Assembly: GCA_963677085.2 (NCBI GenBank)
Contig: CAXXFH010000004.1
Location: 1,798,001 to 1,862,000 of the forward strand
Direction of reading: 5' to 3'
From: G963677085 sp963677085
GTDB taxonomy: Bacteria > Planctomycetota > Planctomycetia > Pirellulales > Thermoguttaceae
Length of the DNA stretch: 64,000 nt
The notes beneath the pieces were generated by a model. That model saw only the letters and a program-made list of their open reading frames with translations. It searched no databases and was not told where the DNA came from. Shown here piece by piece: positions 8,467-19,760 of the stretch. Position 1 is the stretch's first letter; every line of letters begins with the position of its first letter. A program made the translations under genes and the position numbers.

Positions 8467-9936
8467 TCATGCGTTTTTCACCCACGAATCGATATTGGCC
8501 ATCGTCCACGGCTCGCGCTGTGGGCGGCTGAGCATGGCGTTGGCATCGTCGTCGACGACGAATCGTTCTTCGCCCGGGTTCCATTGAAGTTTTCGCCCCA
8601 GCAGCATGGAAATGTTGCCCAGATGGGCGATCGTGATCGTGCGGTGGCCCGTCTCGGCCGGAGCATAGCAGTCCTGGCGGCTCTTCACGCAATCGTAGAA
8701 GTTGCGGTGTTCGCCGCCTTTGCCTCCGTCGCCGCGAGCAACCACTTCGCTTGGTCGATAGATGTTGACCTTCGCGGGATCAACCTCCACGTCGAGCATC
8801 GCCCGATCGCTGGCCTTCAGCGACCCACGCCAATTGTGCGATTCGATCCAACCGTCGGTGCCCTCGAAACGAATGCCGGGCCGCGGTGTGCGTCCCACCA
8901 CGGGTCCCTCGTGACGCTGCTGGGGATCGAGATTCCCGGGCCCCGCGGAAACGGTCATGGTCACACCATCGGCGTATTTATACTCGATCTTGAACGTCCC
9001 GGCCGTATTGAACACCGCGTCGCGGGCGGGAAATTCGCCCTGCCCTTCGACCTCCACCGGTCCCGTCTTCTCCGTGTTGTGCCCCCATTGAGCCAGGTCG
9101 CACATATGGGCACCCCAGTCGGTTAGCACGCCGCCCGAAAATGCCAAATTCCAACGGAAGCTACCGTGCAAACGCGCCGGGATATAGGGCATCTGCGGTG
9201 CCTGGCCGAGCCACATTTCGTAGTCGAGGTACTCGGGCACGGGCACGGCATCGCGTTTGCCAAACGTATCCCGGGCTTCCCCGACCACGCGTGCCACGGT
9301 GTTGCCCATCGGTAGTCGCACCTCGATGTGCTTGAGCTGGCCAATCACACCGCCGCGCACCAGTTCGACCAGCCGCAGATAGACGTCGATCGACCGGTTT
9401 TCCGAGGCCGTTTGGAATATGCGTTTGTTTTCGCGGACCGCCCGGCACAGTGCTTTGCCTTCGTCGACGAACAGAGTAAGCGGCTTTTCGCAGATCACGT
9501 CCTTGCCCGCCTTCACGGCCATAATCGACGGGATGATGTGCCAATGGTCGGGCGTGCAGTTGGCCACGGCGTCGATGTCCCGACGGTTGATCAGTTCGCG
9601 GAAATCACCGTAGCCGTCGCACGACTTGTAGCCGGCGCCCAACGTAGGCCCGTAGTGTTTGTCGACCTTCTCTTGGGCAGCAGTAAGCCGTCGGCTGTCG
9701 ACGTCGCAGAGCGCCACGACTTGAACATCCGGGCAACGAAAGATCTGATTGAGATTCCAGCCGGCGCCATGCCCGCCGCAGCCGATCAGGCCCACGCGAA
9801 TTCGCTCGTTGGGCGTCACTTGGCCATCGGCTCCCAACACCGCGCCCGGCAACACCATGGGCGCCGCCACGGCACACCCCAATGCGGCAGCCCCACGTTT
9901 GAGAAAACGACGACGGTTCTGACAGAGACTCGGCAT
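8467..9936 (-). CDS. Tat-exported Gfo/Idh/MocA-family oxidoreductase
   Basis: A 489-aa NAD(P)-dependent sugar oxidoreductase. The ATG at 9936 has AAGGAG at good distance and opens a twin-arginine leader (NRRRFLKRGAAALG). The Rossmann domain begins RVGLIGCGGHGAGW near residue 55; CTPDHWH and DVICEKPLTL (the EKP motif with the catalytic Lys) follow, then the alpha/beta C-terminal domain with GGVLTDWGAHMCDLAQWG, whose His is commonly catalytic. The protein is exported with bound cofactor in related glucose-fructose oxidoreductase-like enzymes. It heads the DUF1080/TIM-barrel run and would supply 3-keto-sugars to it. Exact sugar substrate unknown. Confidence 0.88.
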   Translation of the reverse strand: MPSLCQNRRRFLKRGAAALGCAVAAPMVLPGAVLGADGQVTPNERIRVGLIGCGGHGAGWNLNQIFRCPDVQVVALCDVDSRRLTAAQEKVDKHYGPTLGAGYKSCDGYGDFRELINRRDIDAVANCTPDHWHIIPSIMAVKAGKDVICEKPLTLFVDEGKALCRAVRENKRIFQTASENRSIDVYLRLVELVRGGVIGQLKHIEVRLPMGNTVARVVGEARDTFGKRDAVPVPEYLDYEMWLGQAPQMPYIPARLHGSFRWNLAFSGGVLTDWGAHMCDLAQWGHNTEKTGPVEVEGQGEFPARDAVFNTAGTFKIEYKYADGVTMTVSAGPGNLDPQQRHEGPVVGRTPRPGIRFEGTDGWIESHNWRGSLKASDRAMLDVEVDPAKVNIYRPSEVVARGDGGKGGEHRNFYDCVKSRQDCYAPAETGHRTITIAHLGNISMLLGRKLQWNPGEERFVVDDDANAMLSRPQREPWTMANIDSWVKNA

Positions 9937-9998
9937 GACAGAACTCCTTGGCAAAGGAAGGAATGGACGGGAGGGTCAGCTAGGAATGGTCTTCCACT

Positions 9999-10024
9999 CG
10001 TTCCCAAGCTCCGGTTTGGGAACG
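9999..10024. repeat. Palindrome, TTCCCAAGC-type (family A)
   Basis: Arms CGTTCCCAAGC and GTTTGGGAACG around TCCG with one G-T-type mismatch. Lies between the URO-D gene and the Gfo/Idh/MocA gene; a second copy follows at 10128. Confidence 0.7.
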
Positions 10025-10127
10025 CATTTCCGCGAAGCTCTACTTCGCTAGAAGCATCCAACAACTTGAACTTTGGTGAGTTGACACCGCAAACCGCTGC
10101 AAGCCAAGCAGAACTTGGCAGACGCTA

Positions 10128-10153
10128 CATTCCCAAGCCAGAGCTTGGGAATG
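10128..10153. repeat. Palindrome, TTCCCAAGC-type (family A)
   Basis: Arms CATTCCCAAGC and GCTTGGGAATG around CAGA, 50 bp beyond the stop codon of the URO-D-family gene. Could act as a hairpin at its 3' end; no T-run. Confidence 0.7.
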
Positions 10154-10202
10154 AGTTAGAACGAGGGAACCACGAGGGAACGTCAATATAAAATCAACAC
10201 CG

Positions 10203-11738
10203 CTAAAACGACAACAACACTTGCCAGATGAACATATTGCCCAAGGCGTCGACGTTTTGCCAAACGTCGCGGCAAACCTGCTCGTCGCCTTTGATCGCCG
10301 GCAGTTGTTCGCGCTTTTTCTCCCAGGCGATGCACTCGCCCGGCTGAAGTTTTCCGTTGGAAGGATTCGCCAGGAAGGCTCCCGGTCGGGCGTCGTCGGC
10401 TAACGGCGCTGGTCCCAACCGGCACAAATCCGACTCCCGCGAAAGCTCTTGGTGGCCGCGATGAAAAATCAGACCTGTCCCGTTTTCTGCGTTTTCAGAC
10501 ATGGCCGTGGCATGGCCGCGCGAGTAAACGCCGAACTCCCGGGCGGCGTCGGTCATCGCCCGAACGTTTTCCACCTTGGCGTCGTTCTGGATAATGGCGC
10601 TGGCGTCCATGATGTAGCCGCCGTCGCGAGCGACACGCTCGATTACTTCCTTGCACAAATCGCGGACCTCGCCAGGGCTCCTGATCGACAGCATCGTGTT
10701 GGGAATGCCACCGCTGAGGCAGAATTTCTCGCCCAGCACTTCGTGCGCCTTGAACACGTCGCCCTGGTCGACGTGATACACGATGCTCCGGTCCGGCAGT
10801 TCTTTGAACGTCTCCAGATGCGGATCCCAATTGCCCTCGGCGTAGAACAGCGTCTGGTGGCCGGCCGCCCAAAGCTCTTGGATGATCGGCTTCAACGTGG
10901 CCCAATAAATGTTTTCGAAGATCTCGAAGGAAACAAACGGCACGCCGCCGCGATGCATCCAGAAGCCCACCGGTACGTTGCAGGTTGGATCGGCCGTAGT
11001 TCGCGCCACGTGGCACAAGTGCGGAGCCAGTGCCTCGCAGGCGGCCACCACCTTGTCGCGACGCTCGAAAAGGTCTTCGACCAAACCCAGGTAGCCGCGA
11101 AGCTTGTCGGCGATAATGTCCATCGGCGCCTTGAGGATGCCCGAGATGGCCGACACGGTGCCCGACTCGCACCGCAACCGCCCGATGTGCGGCCCGAAGG
11201 CCCCGAAATAATCCATCACAGCCATCGAACCCTTGACCAACGCCAAATTATTCTCGAAGGTCGACGATTCGCCGATCGGGCTGACGTACTCCGACACCCG
11301 GGGAAGCCAGACGTTGTAGAGAAAACCGGTGGGGTCCTCGATCAGGGCGTCGTACTCGTCGGCCTCCATAAAGGCCTTGTTTTGTGGCGGTTCGCGATAC
11401 TGGAATCCGGTCGTCGGCGGAATGTCGATACCAGGAATGGCATAGTATTTCAGCCCCAACGCCTGAACCAGCCCGGTCCACACATAAACCATGTTGGGCA
11501 CGACGGCGTCCCAGTCGAAATCGGCCGCGCAGCGAGCGGCCGCTTCGAAGGCCTTGCGATAGTCGTGGGCCAACTCCTGGCAAGTGTAGCCGGCGTAGTT
11601 GCCGGTAAACTCGGCCACGAACGGACGAATCGGCACGCAGTCGGGCATCTCGTTGCGCATGGCCGTGGTATAACGGACAAGCCGCTGAGCGTAACGCGTC
11701 TGCATATCGACCGACGAGCTGACCGAGACCTCTGCCAT
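10203..11738 (-). CDS. Uroporphyrinogen decarboxylase (URO-D)-family protein, methyltransferase-like
   Basis: A 511-aa protein of the URO-D/methylcobamide-methyltransferase superfamily. The ATG at 11738 (MAEVSVSSS) has AGAGGTCA upstream and follows the probable regulatory region. Visible family traits are RPFVAEFTGNYAGY near the N-terminus, a long TIM barrel with FVSFEIFENIYWATLKPIIQ, and the C-terminal FCLSGGIPNTMLSIRSP with a conserved Gly pair followed by GGYIMDASAIIQ. It is about 150 residues longer than HemE, lacks the HemE N-terminal RQAGR motif, and stands alone without heme genes, so it is not the heme enzyme. Planctomycetes carry many such paralogues near sugar genes; some relatives transfer methyl groups to or from cobamides. 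Divergent from the PAS-AraC regulator at 11986, which may control it. Confidence 0.75.
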   Translation of the reverse strand: MAEVSVSSSVDMQTRYAQRLVRYTTAMRNEMPDCVPIRPFVAEFTGNYAGYTCQELAHDYRKAFEAAARCAADFDWDAVVPNMVYVWTGLVQALGLKYYAIPGIDIPPTTGFQYREPPQNKAFMEADEYDALIEDPTGFLYNVWLPRVSEYVSPIGESSTFENNLALVKGSMAVMDYFGAFGPHIGRLRCESGTVSAISGILKAPMDIIADKLRGYLGLVEDLFERRDKVVAACEALAPHLCHVARTTADPTCNVPVGFWMHRGGVPFVSFEIFENIYWATLKPIIQELWAAGHQTLFYAEGNWDPHLETFKELPDRSIVYHVDQGDVFKAHEVLGEKFCLSGGIPNTMLSIRSPGEVRDLCKEVIERVARDGGYIMDASAIIQNDAKVENVRAMTDAAREFGVYSRGHATAMSENAENGTGLIFHRGHQELSRESDLCRLGPAPLADDARPGAFLANPSNGKLQPGECIAWEKKREQLPAIKGDEQVCRDVWQNVDALGNMFIWQVLLSF

Positions 11739-11810
11739 GCTGTGACCTCTGGTTGTTTGGATTCCACTCGTTCTCAAGTTTCGGGAGACAAATACAGCGT
11801 ATGGTGAAGC

Positions 11811-11832
11811 CGTGGCCGCTGAAGCGGCCACG
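11811..11832. repeat. Hairpin CGTGGCCGC-TGAA-GCGGCCACG
   Basis: Perfect 9-bp stem with TGAA loop in the divergent space between the URO-D gene and the PAS-AraC regulator. A close relative (stem CGTGGTCGC, loop TTCA) is at 47123-47144, so it is a dispersed element rather than a specific operator. Confidence 0.65.
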
Positions 11833-11946
11833 CCTCGTTGCTGGACGCTGGATTCGATCCACTGTCGGACTGTTCGCTAATCCCTGCCCCCTCAAATCCC
11901 TGCCCCCTCACCCGTCTCCAACCTACAGTACCCACTCGTCGAAATC

Positions 11947-11976
11947 TTGTACCTGCTGCGCAAGATTTGGTATTAT
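11947..11976 (+). promoter_or_regulatory. Possible promoter overlapping the start of the PAS-AraC gene
   Basis: TTGTAC (11947-11952) and TATTAT (11971-11976) are 18 nt apart. Transcription from here would begin at about 11983, only a few bases before the ATG at 11986, which lacks a Shine-Dalgarno sequence; a leaderless mRNA would follow. TGCGCA occurs twice (about 11957 and 11978) around the -10 box and could be an operator half-site pair. By-eye reading only. Confidence 0.35.
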
Positions 11977-11985
11977 ATGCGCATC

Positions 11986-12762
11986 ATGGATTATCAACGT
12001 TTCCAGCAACGATTCCAGCGACGGCTCGACAACCACTTTCACGTGGCCTTGCTGTTCGACTACCTGCCCGAGGTGATCTTCTACAGCAAGAACACCCGGA
12101 GCCAGTTCGTGAAGGTCAACGAGGCCTTCCTGAAAAACGTCGGGGTGAAGCACGAGGAACAGGTGGTCGGCAAGACCGACCTCGACTTCTTCCCCCGTGA
12201 CTTGGCCGAGCAATACATCGCCGAAGATCGTCGGGTAATGCGCGGCCTGGTGCCAATTCCCAACCAAGTCTGGCTGGTCCCCGACGGCGAGGGCCGGTTG
12301 AAGTGGTATCTGTCCAGCAAGACGCCCCTGTTTGGCGACGGGGGCAAGGTGATCGGCATTGCCGGAGCAATGCGCGACTACGAACGGGCCGGGGCCGTGT
12401 TGGAACCGTATCGCGAGATGGAGGCGGTTGTCGCCCACGTATTAACGCACTATGCCGACCCGTTGGCCGTGCCGCAGCTTGCCCGACTGGTTCACCTGTC
12501 GCTCAGCCAGTTCGACCGCAAGTTCAAGCGGCTGTTCCAGATGAGTCCCCAGCAGTTCATTTTGCGCGTCCGAGTGAACGCCGCCTGCCAGGACCTCACC
12601 CGGACCGACCTAAGCATCACACAGATTGCTCAACGCGCCGGCTTCTACGACCAGAGCTACTTCACCAAACAGTTCCGCAAACTGATGGGCCACACGCCGA
12701 CAGGGTATCGCAGGAAATACCACCGGGGCGGCGAAGGAATTGCGGTGAGGGACGAGGGGTGA
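11986..12762 (+). CDS. AraC-family transcription regulator with N-terminal PAS domain
   Basis: A 258-aa DNA-binding regulator. The ATG at 11986 (MDYQRFQQRF) is taken; ATG 11977 is an alternative and neither has a clear ribosome site. Residues about 20-135 form a PAS domain (LPEVIFYSKNTRSQFVKVN, ...GVKHEEQVVGKTDLDFFP, ...GIAGAMRDYERAG). The last 100 residues hold the two AraC helix-turn-helix motifs: LARLVHLSLSQFDRKFKRLF and the second, ITQIAQRAGFYDQSYFTKQF, followed by GHTPTGYRRKY. PAS instead of a cupin sensor suggests it senses a small ligand, heme or redox state. Divergent from the URO-D-family gene (247 bp between starts), a likely target; control of the sugar genes further left is possible but not shown. 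Confidence 0.88.
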   Translation: MDYQRFQQRFQRRLDNHFHVALLFDYLPEVIFYSKNTRSQFVKVNEAFLKNVGVKHEEQVVGKTDLDFFPRDLAEQYIAEDRRVMRGLVPIPNQVWLVPDGEGRLKWYLSSKTPLFGDGGKVIGIAGAMRDYERAGAVLEPYREMEAVVAHVLTHYADPLAVPQLARLVHLSLSQFDRKFKRLFQMSPQQFILRVRVNAACQDLTRTDLSITQIAQRAGFYDQSYFTKQFRKLMGHTPTGYRRKYHRGGEGIAVRDEG

Positions 12763-12896
12763 GAAAACAGGAATGAGCGGTAAGTGATTGCGTGTTGGGA
12801 TATTGGCGTTTCCCAGAAAAGTCGCGACCGCTGATCGCACCCCTGTACCGCCGTTTCGAATTAAACGAATCCAATGCAGGCGTCAGAACACTTATA

Positions 12897-13448
12897 CTAG
12901 CCCTGCAAGTCTCGCTGGTCCGATACCGAATATTGGATTCGCACGAGTACCTCGTTTCCCTCCGCAATCCGTTCAACTACGGTATACTTGTGAGACATTT
13001 TGGGTTGCATCATCGGAGTGCTCATCTTCCCGCCACGCCAAATCTCTTCGACCTTTCCCATCGATACGCCGTGAAAGGAACATCCCACCTCGCCTTGCTT
13101 GGAAAACTCGTAATACTCTTGCGCCATGCGGGCTTCGACGCAATTCTCAGAATGGCTGTCGAGTGTTTTTCCGTCCCAATCTCCGCCGCCAATAAACTCG
13201 AGGATGATACGTGGTTTGGTCAACGGTATTCTGTTAATCATCATCCATTTCTCGACGATGGCTAACGCGGATGTAATATCGGAAGTGTCGTGAGCCGTTT
13301 CCGACATCTGCTGATGAAACACCACAATCTCATCTTCTCCCACTCCAGCGTTCCGCAAAGCCTTCTCGACTTTTTCCCTTAGGATATCAGGCGACACTCC
13401 TTTAATGGGAATATCAATTGAAACATGTGGATACTTCGGCTGATACAT
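12897..13448 (-). CDS. Unknown protein, 183 aa
   Basis: Not recognised. The ATG at 13448 is preceded by GAGGTG at good distance. The product (MYQPKYPHVSIDIPIKGVSP...) is soluble, with no signal or membrane segment, a mixed alpha/beta pattern and the Gly/Trp-rich segment IILEFIGGGDWDG in the middle. Base composition is clearly more AT-rich than the flanking genes (a 60-base sample at 13201-13260 has 25 G+C), as is that of the next gene at 13559-14053, suggesting that the two were acquired together. Coding status is supported by the ribosome site, the length and the well-formed N-terminus. No function is proposed. Confidence 0.6.
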   Translation of the reverse strand: MYQPKYPHVSIDIPIKGVSPDILREKVEKALRNAGVGEDEIVVFHQQMSETAHDTSDITSALAIVEKWMMINRIPLTKPRIILEFIGGGDWDGKTLDSHSENCVEARMAQEYYEFSKQGEVGCSFHGVSMGKVEEIWRGGKMSTPMMQPKMSHKYTVVERIAEGNEVLVRIQYSVSDQRDLQG

Positions 13449-13558
13449 CAATGTTCACCTCAGTTGTTCAAGTCTATTCAACAAAAAGCGGACAGTCCCA
13501 ACAGCTTTGCCACGGGGCCTTCTGAGGAAAAAGCGACTCGCTAATCAAGCCTCACATT

Positions 13559-14053
13559 CTACGTCACCGGACGTTCCGACTTTCTTTTGGCTCGTCTATA
13601 CAACAAAACGATTCCCGCAATTCCCACAGGCAGGAAATAAACCATCAGACACAAAAGGACAATCTGAATGATCGTTGGAATTACCGCGAGCTGCCGTTGA
13701 TACAGATTCAACGCGGTCGTAATGCCAAGTGCGAAAAAATCGAGCCAGATGATGGAAACGATGAAATAGAAAATCTCCGGATCATCGCTACCCGGGATGA
13801 TGAGAAAATGAAACGACGCCGCAGACACCAATAAAAATCCTGCACACAGAATCACGAAAGCCAAGTAAACCTTCTCGCCCAAGGTTAACCCGGCTGTGGC
13901 GGTCGAGCTACCCAAGCCTGCAACCGTGGGCGAGGCATACGGATTCACGGTCGATTCGTTCGGTTCGTCGAAACTCTCGCGACAGCTCGGACAAGTCCCG
14001 TCGTTCAGTACAGCAACTTGAACACCACAATGTGGGCAGGTTTTCAATTCCAT
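13559..14053 (-). CDS. Small membrane protein with N-terminal zinc ribbon
   Basis: A 164-aa protein. Residues 6-24 have CPHCG ... CPSC, a two-CxxC zinc ribbon as in many planctomycete envelope proteins, followed by a polar linker with NPYASP, another recurrent planctomycete motif. Three hydrophobic segments follow (about residues 60-82, 88-112 and 122-150), ending with a basic tail RRAKRKSE. Function unknown; the ribbon-linker-membrane layout suggests a cytoplasmic zinc-binding head on a membrane anchor. Base composition is more AT-rich than average, like its downstream neighbour at 12897. Confidence 0.65.
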   Translation of the reverse strand: MELKTCPHCGVQVAVLNDGTCPSCRESFDEPNESTVNPYASPTVAGLGSSTATAGLTLGEKVYLAFVILCAGFLLVSAASFHFLIIPGSDDPEIFYFIVSIIWLDFFALGITTALNLYQRQLAVIPTIIQIVLLCLMVYFLPVGIAGIVLLYRRAKRKSERPVT

Positions 14054-14148
14054 GTTGTTCGACCGTTACTTTCCTCGTTCCTATGCTTTGCGTGGGAACC
14101 AAAAAATCTTAACAAGGGCATTCTACCCAACACACTGCCGTCCCACAA

Positions 14149-14964
14149 TCACTCGCCATTCAACGGAACCCGCAACCCGTCGTGGGCCAATTGCATATGA
14201 TCGGTCAGCGCGGCGTTTGTCTCGTGGTGCTCCAGTTCGTGGGCGATGTGCGTAAAGAGCGTTCGGCGGGGAGATAGCTGCCGCGCCACGGCGACTGCTT
14301 CGTCCAGACTGAAATGCGTGGCGTGGGGGCGGCGACGCAAGGCATCGAGCACCAGCAGGTCGAGGTCCTGCAATCGGGCCATGCTCTCCGGCGGAATGCG
14401 GTTGGTATCGGTACAGTAGGCCACGTCGCCGAAGCGGTAGCCGAGCACCCGGTACCGGCCATGCTCCAGCGGTACCGGAACCACCTGGGCGCCGAGGACC
14501 TCGAACGGCTCGTCGTCGATGCGCCGGAAAATCAATCGCGGCACCCCCCCGGCCGGATACGCCCGGGCGACCGGGTCAAAGGCGTAAGAAAACGCCCGAC
14601 GGATGGTGGCCTCGACCTCGGCCGTACAGTAGATCGGCAAGTCAGCGTCGAGGTAGTGTGCGAAGATACGCAGGTCATCTAGCCCAAACAGGTGGTCGGC
14701 GTGGGCGTGGGTGTATGCTACGGCATGAATCCGGCCAATTCCCTCGCGCAAAAGCTGACTCCGCATATCGGGTGGGGTGTCGATCAGCAGATTGCCCTCG
14801 GGCAACCCCAACACCACACTCGAACGACCACGAGCGTTCTCCGGCCGAGAGTCGCCACAGACGGCGCAGTCGCAGCCAATCACCGGCACACCGTGCGAGG
14901 TACCGGTGCCTAGGAAGACCAATTGTCCGAGCAAGTTGTGGTGGTTGGGTGTCGACTCGATCAT
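14149..14964 (-). CDS. PhnP-like metallo-beta-lactamase-fold hydrolase
   Basis: A 271-aa MBL-fold metal-dependent hydrolase. The ATG at 14964 (MIESTPNHHN) is chosen because the domain starts straight after it (LVFLGTGTSHGVPVIGC); the ribosome site is weak and the longer frame to 15102 adds a low-complexity leader. CDCAVC near residue 30 is the structural Cys cluster seen in PhnP and relatives. The dinuclear metal motif HAHADH is near residue 80, the bridging Asp is in YCTDTNR and a late His in FTHIAHELEHHE. PhnP is a phosphoribosyl cyclic phosphodiesterase; relatives act as RNase-like or general phosphodiesterases. No phn genes are nearby, so a general phosphodiesterase role is the safer reading. 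Confidence 0.82.
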   Translation of the reverse strand: MIESTPNHHNLLGQLVFLGTGTSHGVPVIGCDCAVCGDSRPENARGRSSVVLGLPEGNLLIDTPPDMRSQLLREGIGRIHAVAYTHAHADHLFGLDDLRIFAHYLDADLPIYCTAEVEATIRRAFSYAFDPVARAYPAGGVPRLIFRRIDDEPFEVLGAQVVPVPLEHGRYRVLGYRFGDVAYCTDTNRIPPESMARLQDLDLLVLDALRRRPHATHFSLDEAVAVARQLSPRRTLFTHIAHELEHHETNAALTDHMQLAHDGLRVPLNGE

Positions 14965-15666
14965 TGGCCATTTAAGCCTTGCATTTTGCCAAACTCGAAA
15001 TGAGGGCTGCCATGGGCAGCTTGTCCGCCCTTGCCAAATCAAGGAAAACGCAAGCTGCCCCCTGATGCTCAGCACGGCCCCTTGGCGGCCGACGGCCTGC
15101 AATTACCAATGAAGCACCAACAACCGAGTCGCTGTATCCAGCCGCCAGAAGCGAATAACTCGATATTAGGGCTTCGTCATTGGGATTTCCTTGGTCATTG
15201 CCGCTTCACAATTGGCATTCAAAACGTGGCACAGCAGCAGCGGACAACACTGATTGATACCCGTTTCGCATGCCCCTGACCAGCCGACCCACCATTTCGT
15301 GGCGCAACCCGCCCGGGGGGGAACATTTGCGGCGTGCATGCACCGGACAGGCCCCAAGGCGAGGTTCTTGTGGCAACACCAAGTACTTGTTACCGCGAAG
15401 TTTGCGCCAGGTTCGTGGTTTCGCGCGAGCGGCCAATCCGAGTGAACATTTGTCCTTGACCATTCGTAGTTAAATGGCTAGATTGCGACCCTGGATCGGA
15501 TTGCGCGCTGATCTCGACAATCCACCGAGCGACTCACTGCCGAAACGACCAAACGAGATTGATGCGGCCACTATAATATCATGGGAGAAAATCGTCTGCC
15601 CACGCATTGCGCAGGGCGGTGCCCAGCACGATTTCCCCCGCTTCCCATAGCCCACCTGAAGACTCC
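14965..15666. other. Gene-free stretch between the PhnP-like gene and secA
   Basis: About 700 bp without a credible gene. It has a GCCATGGGCAGCTTGTCCGC fragment near 15009 (also near 5115, 23470, 34258 and 54360) and TATAAT at 15572-15577, about 90 bp before the secA ATG, that may be a -10 box; no good -35 box was seen at the right distance. Confidence 0.7.
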
Positions 15667-19368
<3,702 letters not shown>

Positions 19369-19416
19369 TCCGATGGGAGTTGATTGCTGATGGAACGACC
19401 AAGAAAGGGATAAGAC

Positions 19417-19617
19417 ATGAATCCCGACTCTACCTTGGAATGCCTTCGGGAGGCGCGTCGCCAAATATCCGAACAATGCGGGCACAACCCGAAGCGTCTG
19501 CTCGAACACTACCTTCAGTTTCAGGAACAGTTCCGCGATCGATTGGTTCAGTCCACGAAGTCTTATCCGACCAGAAAGACATCACAAGAGAAACCCAAAA
19601 ATACCGCATCTTCGTAA
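19417..19617 (+). CDS. Small unknown protein, 66 aa
   Basis: Not assigned to a named family. The ATG at 19417 follows AAGAAAGGGATAAG, an acceptable ribosome site, 48 bp after secA. The sequence starts MNPDSTLECLREARRQISEQ and continues CGHNPKRLLEHYLQFQEQ: an amphipathic helical N-terminal region and a polar tail. The LREARRQISEQCGHNP pattern resembles short conserved orphan proteins that often accompany toxin-antitoxin or unknown small genes, but no toxin is next to it. Possibly co-transcribed with secA. Confidence 0.5.
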   Translation: MNPDSTLECLREARRQISEQCGHNPKRLLEHYLQFQEQFRDRLVQSTKSYPTRKTSQEKPKNTASS

Positions 19618-19640
19618 CTCCTCTTTTTTTGATCAGAAAA

Positions 19641-19705
19641 GCAATGCCACGAGGGCGACCAGCGGGAGCCCGGCTTTTCGAGCGAACCGCTCGGGCATGT
19701 GATAA
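19641..19705 (+). repeat. Partial copy of the ~90 bp repeat (family G)
   Basis: Contains GCAATGCCACGAGGGCGACC and AGCGGGAGCCCGGCTTT, matching the first half of the unit at 5347-5436 and 37431-37520; the second half is missing or diverged. Confidence 0.6.
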
Positions 19706-19760
19706 TGCTTTCCTGAAAATCAATAAACGTTGAACCACTTCGCGGGAAAGGATTCCCAAC

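Noticed and set aside
10203..11738. Heme-pathway hemE
   Set aside because: Sequence is in the URO-D superfamily but longer than HemE, lacks its N-terminal motif and has no heme neighbours.
10449..11807. Plus-strand frame of 452 codons
   Set aside because: Antisense to the URO-D-family gene; the product has no recognisable domain and its composition (His/Arg/Gly-rich) is typical of shadows in GC-rich DNA.
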